Positions 53,701-61,383 of a DNA stretch of 64,000 nucleotides are shown in pieces (the stretch's first letter is position 1; every line of letters begins with the position of its first letter). This DNA comes from an uncultured bacterium (GTDB lineage Bacteria; Bacteroidota; Ignavibacteria; Kapaibacteriales; UBA4661): contig CALCNX010000049.1 in assembly GCA_937899715.1 (NCBI GenBank), forward strand, positions 131,720 through 195,719. The letters are read 5' to 3'. The notes beneath the pieces are model-generated. The model saw nothing but the letters and a program-made list of their open reading frames with translations. It was not told where the DNA came from and did no database searches. The translations under genes and the position numbers were made by a program.

Positions 53701-53860
53701 GACCGTCTGGAATCCACTTATTGTGCGAGGCAATATACGGATAGATGATAATGCAACCTTCGTCAATAACAGTCGTGGAGCGGGTTTGCAGATATTCGGT
53801 TCGTTTTTTAACAGCAATGCTTCCTCACGGAATAACGGCGTGATGGATGTAGGTCGGTAA
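50798..53860 (+). CDS. Large secreted beta-strand-rich protein
   Basis: A 1020-residue exported protein (signal peptide ending GLSALHAQ). The mature part opens with FYSRQNGNWSALTSWSTVSH, a known beginning of Bacteroidota surface proteins, and the same element recurs near residue 705 (FFSRASGVWTDAGTWSFASH). Between and after these are long runs of short strands rich in Ser, Thr, Gly, Ala and Asn (TLTLNQSATVGMLNVTLGTL, NLTLNRQGAGSGVALASLTI), suggesting a beta-solenoid. It ends abruptly in NNGVMDVGR without a recognised sorting or anchoring domain. A role in the surface layer or adhesion is inferred. No catalytic residues are seen. Confidence 0.75.
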   Translation: MQILCRCAALYLVVFSFGLSALHAQTTFYSRQNGNWSALTSWSTVSHSGAAAASLPTAADIVFIGAGHTLTLNQSATVGMLNVTLGTLQYDNVAARDLTVSGDLRIDAGGTFTVNQVGAGLPNNLLLQGNVVCNGTWTMRPNLASDNFRATVVFLTPALQTITGTPLQISLYRVLLNKASRTGVVDCAVSLSMGDNAATLENIDYSTPTFGVNGGTWRQSAGTISFGTAGQRIEVAGALHIVGTATMLFGQTGAGATLTVDGGELLFNTSGADSRIGLTAGNSLLYTGSVDRSTIILQQGTVLVSGRFARNNAGNIVSYQQSGGTLIVGAAGSPNIASRGVFEVVNAASAFSMSGGTIILRNANASASMTRPADFFLGLGANVGISGGTIQFADASSFANQRFDWNTPTSLLWSNVVIGSPSARLFPFDALQNLRLSGNLTANGTFDGTQTRAGAAVNSTLTLQGANAANQTLSGSGAIIAQNLTLNRQGAGSGVALASLTITVRGVLDLQEATNAAPQTLELGANADLTLTNTAVSAVADADETRSVRTSASGGRLIRALAGAGDYLFPVSSSGSSLNTAFTYTPLTVRASGASGQFGVRVSAGSSTTQTGAHRQTPLTASSYARRVWSCVSAGAGGTAQIIPSLASSFSDFAGSLAVLRLARYRPDENTSGSAWLYSDTATAQAASEWSGDWVLMEGPNRLFFSRASGVWTDAGTWSFASHTGAAVPVGIFPSRLTDSVVVGGGVSGNGNHVVTLAASAVAGALTLGTGIANTGTLEVQQEASLGGRLFWLNDRSTLRIGAKSGIEALPLQEGSVRSTQERRFSQNAVYEYVGTSEQNFGSALPASVYALTVNKPVGASLTATRNCGIWQNLTLRSGTLDAQGFTLWNTTSANTSATTFTLDSAATLRIGGSNGFADATSGTVRGFGAYTLHERSVVEFYGTNQAIEPIPTGSFYGNISIRSVGIKTVWNPLIVRGNIRIDDNATFVNNSRGAGLQIFGSFFNSNASSRNNGVMDVGR

Positions 53861-53951
53861 ATTTTTGTAGATTGCGCTTTGACATCGGGCAGGATTCTCG
53901 CCGTGCCATCGTTCAATTCAACTCTTTTATCTTTTTTGGAGGGCTTCAATT

Positions 53952-54881
53952 ATGCAACTCTATCGTACTATCCGCTCCCGCTCTTGTGCGGTTACAATTT
54001 TGTTCGCAGCCGTGCTTTTTTGTATCGGTAACCCCGTCATTCAGGCACAAACGCAGGAAGTGCCTTCTGCTGCAACGCCGTCGTTCCTGCGGTATGGGCT
54101 TTTTGGCGGGGTATCTATCAGTAATCATGCGGCAAACTTTAGTGAATTTACAGGTTTCTCGAACTACGTGGGAAATTCCTTTGGCAATGCTAATGGTATT
54201 ATTTCTTACTCCATCGGTGGTTTGATAGAAGTACCTGTCGTTGAACGTTTTGGCGTGGCACTGCGAGCAGGGTTTGCCAACTTGGGCGATTTTACGTTAA
54301 CTGTACCTGAAAATCTTTTGGCTCCAAGCGTTGAGGTTCTAGCTATCTCCAATATGCTGACGGTTAAGAGCCTCCAACTGCTTTCGGGAGAACCGTATCT
54401 GACGTACCATATTCTTGATGGTTTGACGTTTTATGTCGGAGCACGGTTTGGATACCTTATGAGTCAAGGGTTTCATTTTGAAGAACGTCTTGTTGATACC
54501 AGCAAATATATGTTTATAGATCAAGGGGGCACACGAAGCCCAACAAGAAATAATCAAAATGGCGATATTCCCCAATTTAACCCGCTCAACATAGCTCTTT
54601 CCGGCGGTGTAAGTATGGAAATACCGATAGATGCAAGCAAGCATTGGTTTCTGGCGGCTGAAGCCTTTTATATGCACGGACTAACGCAAGTAGCAAATGG
54701 CTTGGTACTGCGTCGCCCTGTGGCTACGTTCAACGGGCTTTCTGCAACCCGTACTGTGCCGCAAAATGAACTTGGCACAGTGCTGGATCCCGCGAGCGCA
54801 TCGTGGCCACGGGAAACTTCCACCGGGTCGTGGCTTTTTAACAACATCCGCGCAGGGATTTCGCTGCGCTATGCGCCGTAG
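53952..54881 (+). CDS. Outer-membrane beta-barrel protein
   Basis: A 309-residue protein with a signal peptide ending PVIQAQ. Alternating strands include LRYGLFGGVSISNHAANFSE, VERFGVALRAGFANLG and LEPYLTYH-like GEPYLTYHILDGLTFYVGAR, ending in IRAGISLRYAP with an aromatic near the C-terminus. The same strands occur in the N-terminal 280 residues of the OmpA protein starting at 55791, so the two are paralogues. This one stops where the OmpA part begins there. GGAGG lies nine bases before the ATG. It probably is an 8-12-strand barrel (porin-like fold). Confidence 0.78.
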   Translation: MQLYRTIRSRSCAVTILFAAVLFCIGNPVIQAQTQEVPSAATPSFLRYGLFGGVSISNHAANFSEFTGFSNYVGNSFGNANGIISYSIGGLIEVPVVERFGVALRAGFANLGDFTLTVPENLLAPSVEVLAISNMLTVKSLQLLSGEPYLTYHILDGLTFYVGARFGYLMSQGFHFEERLVDTSKYMFIDQGGTRSPTRNNQNGDIPQFNPLNIALSGGVSMEIPIDASKHWFLAAEAFYMHGLTQVANGLVLRRPVATFNGLSATRTVPQNELGTVLDPASASWPRETSTGSWLFNNIRAGISLRYAP

Positions 54882-54949
54882 GAACACCAGTGCAGAACGA
54901 GTTGGTCTAAGCCTCGCACCCGATAATGACAGCAAAGGAGCGATCTTGA

Positions 54950-55324
54950 TTGATAGCTGAATTTTTAGCGAAAGCGCAGGAAAACTTGTTTGATGCCGAG
55001 CAGGCGTTGGAAGAAGGTCGCTATAATGCAAGCGCGAACCGAGCGTATTACGCCGCCTTCCAAGCCGCAATAGCAGCACTGGCAGAGGAAAACATCGTCC
55101 ATGAAAAAAATCCCCATTCTTGGGTACAAGCACAATTTTCTGAACGCCTTATCAAGGCACGGAAGTATTATCCGTCCAAATTAGCTTCGTATCTCTTGGA
55201 TATGCAGAAGATAAGAGATAAAGCTGATTACAAGCCCGTCATGACAAATCAACAAAACGCAAAAAAGCAGCTTCACCAATGCAAAGAATTTCTTTCCTAT
55301 ATTCTTTCGAGGATACAACCATGA
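54950..55324 (+). CDS. HEPN-domain protein (UPF0332 type)
   Basis: A 124-residue helical protein with the HEPN family pattern: LAKAQENLFDAEQALEEGRY, NRAYYAAFQAAIAALAEE and the C-terminal IRDKADYKPVMTNQQNAKKQ. Members of this group are ribonuclease-like toxins or nucleotidyltransferase partners. I see no clear Rx4-6H motif, so catalytic activity is doubtful. Start is a TTG at 54950 with AGGAG nine bases before it. The next gene, 84 residues, overlaps it by four bases (ATGA). The usual MNT antitoxin is absent, and the module lies between two paralogous barrel genes. Confidence 0.78.
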   Translation: MIAEFLAKAQENLFDAEQALEEGRYNASANRAYYAAFQAAIAALAEENIVHEKNPHSWVQAQFSERLIKARKYYPSKLASYLLDMQKIRDKADYKPVMTNQQNAKKQLHQCKEFLSYILSRIQP

Positions 55325-55575
55325 AACGTAAAGCCAAAGCACTCGCCATGAACCTCTTCGAGATAACCCAAAAGAAGTTTCCCGAAATCAGGTTTATTAA
55401 CATTCAAGAGCACCCCGAACAAGCTGATAGATACTGGATTAACGTCGCCGGTGATATGGACGAAGAGCGTGAAATGCTCATGGATACATTTGTTGCCGAC
55501 AATGCTATGAACATTCTTGTAGAAGAAGGATATTCCTTTGCTATTATGCTTGACAACACGCTTGAAACCGCGTGA
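55321..55575 (+). CDS. 84-residue partner of the HEPN gene, uncharacterised
   Basis: A short mixed alpha/beta protein (KRKAKALAMNLFEITQKKF, then strands around FPEIRFINIQEHP, WINVAGDMDEE, ILVEEGYSFAIMLDN) with no family I can name. It shows none of the nucleotidyltransferase (MNT) GS-x-DxD motifs expected in the HEPN partner. ATG at 55321 overlaps the HEPN stop by ATGA, so translation is coupled. The DEERE acidic core and predicted beta-hairpin suggest it binds another protein. An antitoxin role is inferred from position only. An earlier in-frame ATG at 55279 lies inside the HEPN gene. Confidence 0.6.
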   Translation: MKRKAKALAMNLFEITQKKFPEIRFINIQEHPEQADRYWINVAGDMDEEREMLMDTFVADNAMNILVEEGYSFAIMLDNTLETA

Positions 55576-55790
55576 GAGCATATACGCAATCGTCGTGAAA
55601 TCCTGAGAATGTACATTTCCCCCGCATACAACGAAACTACTACGATTTTCTTCACGGGAAAAGTTTTTTGGTGCAGACTTTTTTGTTATTTTACTTTCCG
55701 CTCAATAATAATAATGGAGCAACGGTTGTAAAGGCAAGCAACACGTAAACAATATACTTTTCATTTCAACATTTTTTGAGGGCTGGATTT

Positions 55791-58193
55791 ATGAAATCGC
55801 GCTCCATCGTTTCCTTGTATGCAGCTTGGATACTGGCGCTATTGGTGGCACTTCCGCTTCTGCCGCACAATACCGATACCACCGCTTTGGCTCAGACACC
55901 GCCTCCTCCTCCGGCAAAGGCAGATAGTACTTCGTCAGCACTTGGATTTGACCTTGATGCTATTATGGCTGATGCTGATAAGCCGTTGTATATCCGATAT
56001 GGGCTTTTTGGGGGAGCACTCCTTAACCGCCATTTCGCTGACTTCGCACAGTTTGGCAATACCGATGCTACTCGTACCACCGCTACAAACTATGGATACA
56101 GTGAGAGGTGGTCGTACTCTTTTGGTGCTTTGTTTGAATATCCAATTATTGATCGTTTTGGAATGTCTTTACGAGCAAGTTTTTCTAATGTGGGCAGTAA
56201 AGATTCTGTTACAGAAAACTTGCTCCCTATGGATCAAGTTGGTCTGCCAATTAACCATAGCATTAATTTCACTAATATATCTCTTTTGTCTCTTGAGCCA
56301 TATTTGACCTATCGCCCGCTTGATGCGCTAACTTTGTATGTAGGCGCTAGAATAGGCTTTTTTATTAATAAAGAGTATAAGTATGCAGAACAGCTTGTAG
56401 ATTCTTCAAAGTACACTTTCGTTGAAGAAGGTACTGGTAAAAACCTTGGTGGTTCACGCAACCAAAAATCTGGCGATATACCTCAATTAAATCTATTTAA
56501 CATTGGTTTGACGGGTGGTCTTAGCTATGAGATACCTCTTGATCCCGGAACGGGTAAATGGTTGCTTGCTATTGAGGGATTCTACACTTTTGGACTTACA
56601 CAAATTGCGAACGATTTGCTAACGCGTACACCAAAGGTACGTTTTAAGCCTAATAATAGTAATGATACTTTACTCTCCAGTCGTGTTGTTGCGTCTAATG
56701 AGCTAGGGACTGACCGCGACCCGGCAAGTTTATCATGGACAAGAGATTCAACAATAGGTGGCGGCAGCTGGAAGATGGATGGTATTCGTGGCGGTCTCTC
56801 TCTCCGCTACTCCCCATTCCGCACTATTCGCCCCGAACTTACACCCGCGCTGCAAGAAACATTCAAGCAAATCAAGAAAATTGACAGTGCTATTGCGCAG
56901 GAGCGTATTCAGAACAAAAAACGTCTGGCACAGGTAGATTCTATCAATACTGCCATTGCAAAGAAAGTGGAGGAGTTGAAGAAAGTCGGTATCAGCGTGA
57001 ACATCACAAAAGTAGTCGGCATAGACGAAAGTGGTAAAGAAATACCCGGCAAGGCAAAACTTATCGTGGAGCAGTTCCGCAAGTCCGTCACCCAGCCCAT
57101 TCTGCCTGCTATTTTCTTCGATGAAGGCTCCTTTACGATTCCTTCCAAATACCGCCGCCTGAAAGCCGCCGACCGCGGGACGTTCAAGATGGGTGACCTT
57201 GCGGGCAAGAGCAACTACGAGATATACCGCCACACGCTGAACATCGTCGGCAAGCGCATGGAAGAAAATCCTGCTGCGGTGCTGTTTGTAACAGGGTGCA
57301 ATTCAAACTCCGGCTCAGAGCAAGGCAATCAAAAAATATCCGAGCAACGCGCACAAGCAGTGAGCGACTATCTGCAAGACGTGTGGAAGGTGCAAGCAAA
57401 GCGCATCATCATTCAGAAGCGTGATTTGCCGGAAAATCCTTCCAACAGCGCCGAACCAACGGGCGCAGCCGAAAACCGCCGCGTGGATTTGTCCTCGACG
57501 CTGCCGGAACTTCTGGCTCCCGTTGTGAGCGATGTGATTGCGAAGATTCCGAATCCGCCCACGATTCGTTTCGGTTTGGAAATCAACGCGGGTGCAGGCT
57601 TGAAGCAATGGAACTTTGAAACCACCCAATTCCAAGACGACGAAGTGGCAACGGTCTTCCAGCGCACAGGCACAAACACGTACCCAACGCAACTGGACTG
57701 GAACTTAGCGCAAGAAGCAAACACCGTTCCAAGTTCGGGGCAAGACCTGACCGTACAGCTTTCCATGACGGACATCAACAACAAAACCGGTGATGCGCCC
57801 CTGACGGCAATTCCGGTGGAGCAAATCAACGTTCAGAAAAAAGAGCTGGAAGGCAAAGGCGACAAGCGCCTTGACTGGTTTGATATTATCGGCTTCACCG
57901 GCGGCGCAAACCCTGCATTGGACGAGGTCAATCAAAAAACCGTTGAGGCTATCAAAGCAAAACTCAAGCCCGATGCGGTGGTGACTATTAACGCTTACAC
58001 CGACAACACGGGTGATGCCGCACAGAACAAGCAGCTTGCGCAAAAACGCGCCGAGTTTATTGCAAAAGCGCTCGGCACAGCAAGCGCAAAAATCAACGCC
58101 GTAGGACAGACAACACTGCACGACAATAACAACCCCGAAGGCAGGATGTACAACCGCCTCGTGCGCGTGGAACTCGTCACACCGACGAAGTAA
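55791..58193 (+). CDS. Outer-membrane barrel protein with two OmpA-like domains
   Basis: An 800-residue exported protein. After the signal peptide (ending TTALAQ) and a Pro-rich spacer comes a beta-barrel (about 60-345: IRYGLFGGALLNRHFADFAQ, LEPYLTYRPLDALTLYVGAR, GGLSLRYSP) related to the gene at 53952. A coiled-coil-like helix (EERIQNKKRLAQVDSI-type) precedes an OmpA-like module (FFDEGSFTIPSKYRRL, LNIVGKRMEENP, YLQDVWKVQAKRI, RDLPENPSN, ENRRVDLS). An Ig-like part and a second OmpA module (VVTINAYTDNTGDAAQNK, RMYNRLVRVELV) end it. It likely anchors the outer membrane to peptidoglycan. GAGGG precedes ATG by eight bases. Confidence 0.85.
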   Translation: MKSRSIVSLYAAWILALLVALPLLPHNTDTTALAQTPPPPPAKADSTSSALGFDLDAIMADADKPLYIRYGLFGGALLNRHFADFAQFGNTDATRTTATNYGYSERWSYSFGALFEYPIIDRFGMSLRASFSNVGSKDSVTENLLPMDQVGLPINHSINFTNISLLSLEPYLTYRPLDALTLYVGARIGFFINKEYKYAEQLVDSSKYTFVEEGTGKNLGGSRNQKSGDIPQLNLFNIGLTGGLSYEIPLDPGTGKWLLAIEGFYTFGLTQIANDLLTRTPKVRFKPNNSNDTLLSSRVVASNELGTDRDPASLSWTRDSTIGGGSWKMDGIRGGLSLRYSPFRTIRPELTPALQETFKQIKKIDSAIAQERIQNKKRLAQVDSINTAIAKKVEELKKVGISVNITKVVGIDESGKEIPGKAKLIVEQFRKSVTQPILPAIFFDEGSFTIPSKYRRLKAADRGTFKMGDLAGKSNYEIYRHTLNIVGKRMEENPAAVLFVTGCNSNSGSEQGNQKISEQRAQAVSDYLQDVWKVQAKRIIIQKRDLPENPSNSAEPTGAAENRRVDLSSTLPELLAPVVSDVIAKIPNPPTIRFGLEINAGAGLKQWNFETTQFQDDEVATVFQRTGTNTYPTQLDWNLAQEANTVPSSGQDLTVQLSMTDINNKTGDAPLTAIPVEQINVQKKELEGKGDKRLDWFDIIGFTGGANPALDEVNQKTVEAIKAKLKPDAVVTINAYTDNTGDAAQNKQLAQKRAEFIAKALGTASAKINAVGQTTLHDNNNPEGRMYNRLVRVELVTPTK

Positions 58194-58218
58194 TCGAATA
58201 CCAACAAAGACAATCTCT

Positions 58219-58257
58219 AAAGCAGTTGCGCTTCTCGGAAGTGCAACTGCTTTTTTT
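58219..58257 (+). terminator. Terminator after the barrel/OmpA gene
   Basis: AGCAGTTGC (58221-58229) pairs with GCAACTGCT (58243-58251), followed by six further T. The flanking A-run also allows termination from the other strand. Confidence 0.85.
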
Positions 58258-58420
58258 ACTGCCTCCCCGAAAACGCTCGTTTCTTTCTGTCCCTTGAAGA
58301 AGACGGTGGTGGCGATATTCCCGTCCGACGGCTGAAGAGTGCGAAAACGCCGTCGTCGCACGTCTTTTACAAAAAGAAGCCTGACCCGCTACAAAAATAT
58401 TGGCAAAAATTACTTTTTTC

Positions 58421-58451
58421 TTGGATATGCCGCAAAAAAAACGTAGTTTAG
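58421..58451 (+). promoter_or_regulatory. Possible promoter of tRNA-Glu
   Basis: TTGG at 58421-58424 and TAGTTTAG at 58444-58451 are 19 bases apart, a partial match to TTTG-N-TAnnTTTG. It is about 36 bases before the tRNA. A small CTTGC/GCAAG hairpin lies just before the gene. Confidence 0.35.
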
Positions 58452-58487
58452 TAATTCTTGGCTCAAAAATCTTGCTCAAGCAAGGAT

Positions 58488-58559
58488 GGCCCCATCGACT
58501 AACGGTTAGGTCACCACCCTTTCAAGGTGGCTGTACGGGTTCAAATCCCGTTGGGGTCA
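58488..58559 (+). tRNA. tRNA-Glu, anticodon UUC
   Basis: A 72-base cloverleaf. Acceptor GGCCCCA pairs with TGGGGTC (one G-U), followed by discriminator A. The anticodon stem CCACC/GGTGG encloses the loop CTTTCAA (anticodon TTC), and the T-arm contains the GGTTCAAATCC consensus. CCA is not encoded. Confidence 0.95.
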
Positions 58560-58572
58560 CGAAAGTAAACAT

Positions 58573-58607
58573 AACAGCCCTGTAATCACAAAGATTACAG
58601 GGCTGTT
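58573..58607. terminator. Strong bidirectional terminator between tRNA-Glu and ggt
   Basis: A perfect 15-base-pair stem (58573-58587 with 58593-58607) encloses a five-base loop. It lies 14 bases past the tRNA and 31 bases past the ggt stop codon on the other strand. T-runs are short, but the stem is very stable. Confidence 0.8.
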
Positions 58608-58638
58608 TGCATTGATTTCCATTGGAAGAATTGATGAT

Positions 58639-60396
58639 TTAGTACCCCGCTGCGTGACCGTCTTTGCGGGATTCCGATGCGCCAAAATAAACTCCCGCAG
58701 CATTGCGTATAATGCCTTGGTAGCCCCCGAACTCGCCATCAAGCGCAAGACGTACTTTATGCCCCATTTGCATCAGCGACCGCGCCAACCCTTCGGGAAA
58801 GCCACTTTCAAGCATGATAACACCACCGTCGGTAATGCGTTCGCCTGTTGGTTCGGAGGAGCCTGTGTGCGCAATACGTGGGGCATCTCCGGCTTCCTGT
58901 GCGTTCATGCCGAAGTCTATCATGTTCATAATAATTTGCACGTGTCCGAGTGGCTGAAATTCGCCGCCCATAACGCCGAAACTCATATACGGTGCGCCGT
59001 CTTTGGTGATAAATGCCGGGATAATGGTATGAAAAGGACGTTTGTGCGGCGCATAGCTGTTTGCCCGCCCTTCGGTCAAATCAAAAAGTTCGCCCCTGTC
59101 TTGGAGAATAAATCCCAAGCCGTCCGGTGTCATGCCCGAACCCATACCGCGATAATTACTTTGGATGAGCGAAATCATGTTCCCTTCTGCGTCGGCGACG
59201 GTCATGTAGATTGTATCACCTTCTTTGAGCGCCGGATTTCCGGCATCATAGGTGCGGGCAGAGCGGTCGTCGCGCACGAGTTTGCGGCGCTCGTCGGCGT
59301 ATTCCTTAGAAATAAGCGCTTTAACGGGGGCTTTGACAAAAGCAGGGTCGGCATAAAATTTTGCACGGTCTTCAAACGCCAATTTTTTCGCTTCAATAAA
59401 GTAATGAACGTGTTCTTTACTCCCAAAGCCAAACGATTTCATGTCATATTTTTCGAGAATATTCAGCATTTGCAGTGCCGCTATTCCCTGACCGTTGGGT
59501 GGCAATTCCCACACGTCATAGCCGCGATAGTTCGTCGAAACAGGCTCTATCCACTCCGAAGTATGGTCAGCGAAGTCTTTCTCCGTCAGGAAGCCTCCAT
59601 TGCGCTTCATGTAGTCGGCAATGGTCTTCGCAATTTCTCCTTTGTAGAAAACATCGCGTCCGCCTTTAGCAAGTTTTTCCAGTGTGTTAGCGAGATTAGG
59701 ATTTTTGAAAATGTCGCCTTTCTGCGGTGCACGACCATTGATTGTGTATGTCTCCTTAAAATTCGGAAATTGTGATAGTGCCGGAACGCTCCGTCCCCAG
59801 TAGTATGCAATCACTTCCGAAAGCGGGAATCCTTCGCGGGCATAGCGGATTGCCGGCTGAAACACCGTCGTCATGGGAAGTTTGCCAAATTTTTTATGCA
59901 ATTCAAACCAACCATCTACACAACCCGGCACAGACACGGGAAGCGGACCCAGAGGTGGGATGCTTTTCAAGCCTTGTTTTTTGAAGTAGTCGAGCGTGAG
60001 CGAATACGGTGAGCGCCCGCTTGCATTCAGCCCATGCAGTTTTTTCGCTTTCGCATCCCAGACAATCGCAAAAAGGTCGCCGCCCATCCCGTTACCGGTC
60101 GGCTCTACCAAGCCCAAAAGAGCATTGGCGGCAATGGCAGCATCAATGGCGGTTCCGCCTTGTTTTAAGATGTCCAGTGCTGCTTGTGTGGCAAGTGGCT
60201 GGCTTGTACACGCCATACCATGCTGTGCAATCACCTCGGAACGAGTAAGGAAGGGCTTACCAAGCGGACGATGCTGTGCATAAAGAAGCGGGGAAAGAGC
60301 CATACAAGAAATGGTGAGGATGGGAAGATTGCGAAAAACAATACGTTGGAAACGCTGGCGTAGGCGGTGTCGGGTAAGAATAATTGAGTGGTGCAT
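58639..60396 (-). CDS. ggt: Gamma-glutamyltransferase
   Basis: A 585-residue exported Ntn-hydrolase. The signal region ends near LLYAQ (residue 40). The large-subunit start AQHGMACTSQPLATQAALDI and GTAIDAAIAANALLGLVEPT are characteristic. The processing site reads GDTIYMTVADAEGN, with the Thr following Asp as the new N-terminal nucleophile of the small subunit. YRGMGSGM and LQDRGELFDLTEGRANSYAP follow, and the motif MSFGVMGGEFQPLGHVQ and FGASESRKDGHAAGY ends it. It splits glutathione gamma-glutamyl bonds in the periplasm. Confidence 0.95.
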   Translation of the reverse strand: MHHSIILTRHRLRQRFQRIVFRNLPILTISCMALSPLLYAQHRPLGKPFLTRSEVIAQHGMACTSQPLATQAALDILKQGGTAIDAAIAANALLGLVEPTGNGMGGDLFAIVWDAKAKKLHGLNASGRSPYSLTLDYFKKQGLKSIPPLGPLPVSVPGCVDGWFELHKKFGKLPMTTVFQPAIRYAREGFPLSEVIAYYWGRSVPALSQFPNFKETYTINGRAPQKGDIFKNPNLANTLEKLAKGGRDVFYKGEIAKTIADYMKRNGGFLTEKDFADHTSEWIEPVSTNYRGYDVWELPPNGQGIAALQMLNILEKYDMKSFGFGSKEHVHYFIEAKKLAFEDRAKFYADPAFVKAPVKALISKEYADERRKLVRDDRSARTYDAGNPALKEGDTIYMTVADAEGNMISLIQSNYRGMGSGMTPDGLGFILQDRGELFDLTEGRANSYAPHKRPFHTIIPAFITKDGAPYMSFGVMGGEFQPLGHVQIIMNMIDFGMNAQEAGDAPRIAHTGSSEPTGERITDGGVIMLESGFPEGLARSLMQMGHKVRLALDGEFGGYQGIIRNAAGVYFGASESRKDGHAAGY

Positions 60397-61027
60397 AATT
60401 AGGATAAGAATACGGTCAGAAAAACAGTGGTAATTTGCCTACACAATCTACAATTTTTTTTAGAGAATGAGGGGTACGGTCGGAAACATTTTCAGCAAGA
60501 GTGCGGTTATTCCTAAAGATGCAAAGTGCCTATTCATCCTGCACAGAGGGTTTTTGAAGAAACAAAAACTTCACAATCCAGATTTTATGCGCCCTCTGCG
60601 CATTGCAGCAAAAAAACAGGCAAGACAGAAGGTAAATTTTACTATAATTATTGCATCGAAAGAAAAAAAAATCTTTTCCGCCATTATCCTCAAAGACCTG
60701 AAAACATGAGCAATGGCATGGATTTTGACGAATGAACTTGGCGCTATAAAAGATGTGTGTATGAAAATTAACTTGATTTAGTGCTACTAGATTTTCTAAT
60801 TTTGCAGCCACGAAAGCCCGAAAGGCTTTTTCCGCATCTGAAAATTTGCTGCTACTTTCGTCCGTTGCACTGCAACAAAAGCACCTTTTATACGTCACTA
60901 TACTCCCCGTTCTTGTACGGGAAAAATTGCTTTTGCCGCTATCACAACCGACCTTGAGCACACGACACATTGACACCGAACGTAACGATACACCATTTCA
61001 TCCACTCTTATCACGAGAATTATTATT
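60397..61027. other. Gene-poor 631-base region
   Basis: I see no convincing gene here. Frames open on both strands for 70-150 codons, but they have odd composition and no family resemblance. AAAGCC (60813-60818) and GGCTTT (60824-60829) form a weak hairpin with a following T-run. The region may carry regulatory DNA for the divergent ggt and the small DUF2795-like gene. Confidence 0.4.
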
Positions 61028-61267
61028 ATGATTTGGACACCCGAGCTAGCTTCCTTTCTTGAAGATGCGCCTTGGCCCGCAACAAAAGAAGAACTCATTG
61101 ACTTCGCAGAACGCAGTGGTGCTCCAATGCAAGTCATTGATAATTTGCAAGAACTTGAAGAAGAAGATGTTCTTTTTGAAGGGATTGAGGATATTTGGCC
61201 CGATTCTATCAATCAGGATGACGATTTATACTATGATGAAGACACCGAAGACGAGGGTTACTATTGA
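61028..61267 (+). CDS. DUF2795-like small protein
   Basis: A 79-residue protein: WTPELASFLEDAPWPATKEE then LIDFAERSGAPMQVIDNLQE, matching the DUF2795 pattern in which a helix, the P-A-T-K/D-E turn and a second helix build a small DNA- or protein-binding unit. It ends with an unusually acidic tail (DDDLYYDEDTEDEGYY). Function of the family is unknown. It is a short separate gene. A terminator-like hairpin lies 146 bases downstream, inside the frame of the next gene's first codons. Confidence 0.7.
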   Translation: MIWTPELASFLEDAPWPATKEELIDFAERSGAPMQVIDNLQELEEEDVLFEGIEDIWPDSINQDDDLYYDEDTEDEGYY

Positions 61268-61383
61268 TAGCCCTTGCGTGATTCGCTTTTGCGTACCGCA
61301 CCTGCACACAAGCGCATTTGTGGTAGCATCAGAACAATCTCTCAAGAGGTACTCTCTAGCATCAACAAGCTGTCCTCTTATTT

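Noticed and set aside
54871..54960. A 29-residue frame ending over the HEPN start, as a possible remnant antitoxin
   Set aside because: It begins inside the barrel gene, has no motif, and the length is within chance.
58612..59775. Open frame of nearly 390 codons opposite ggt
   Set aside because: Antisense to conserved gamma-glutamyltransferase motifs, and it starts inside the terminator region.
60467..60976. Open frames of 70-150 codons on both strands in the gap before the DUF2795 gene
   Set aside because: Composition is unlike neighbouring genes, no ribosome site, no recognised motif.
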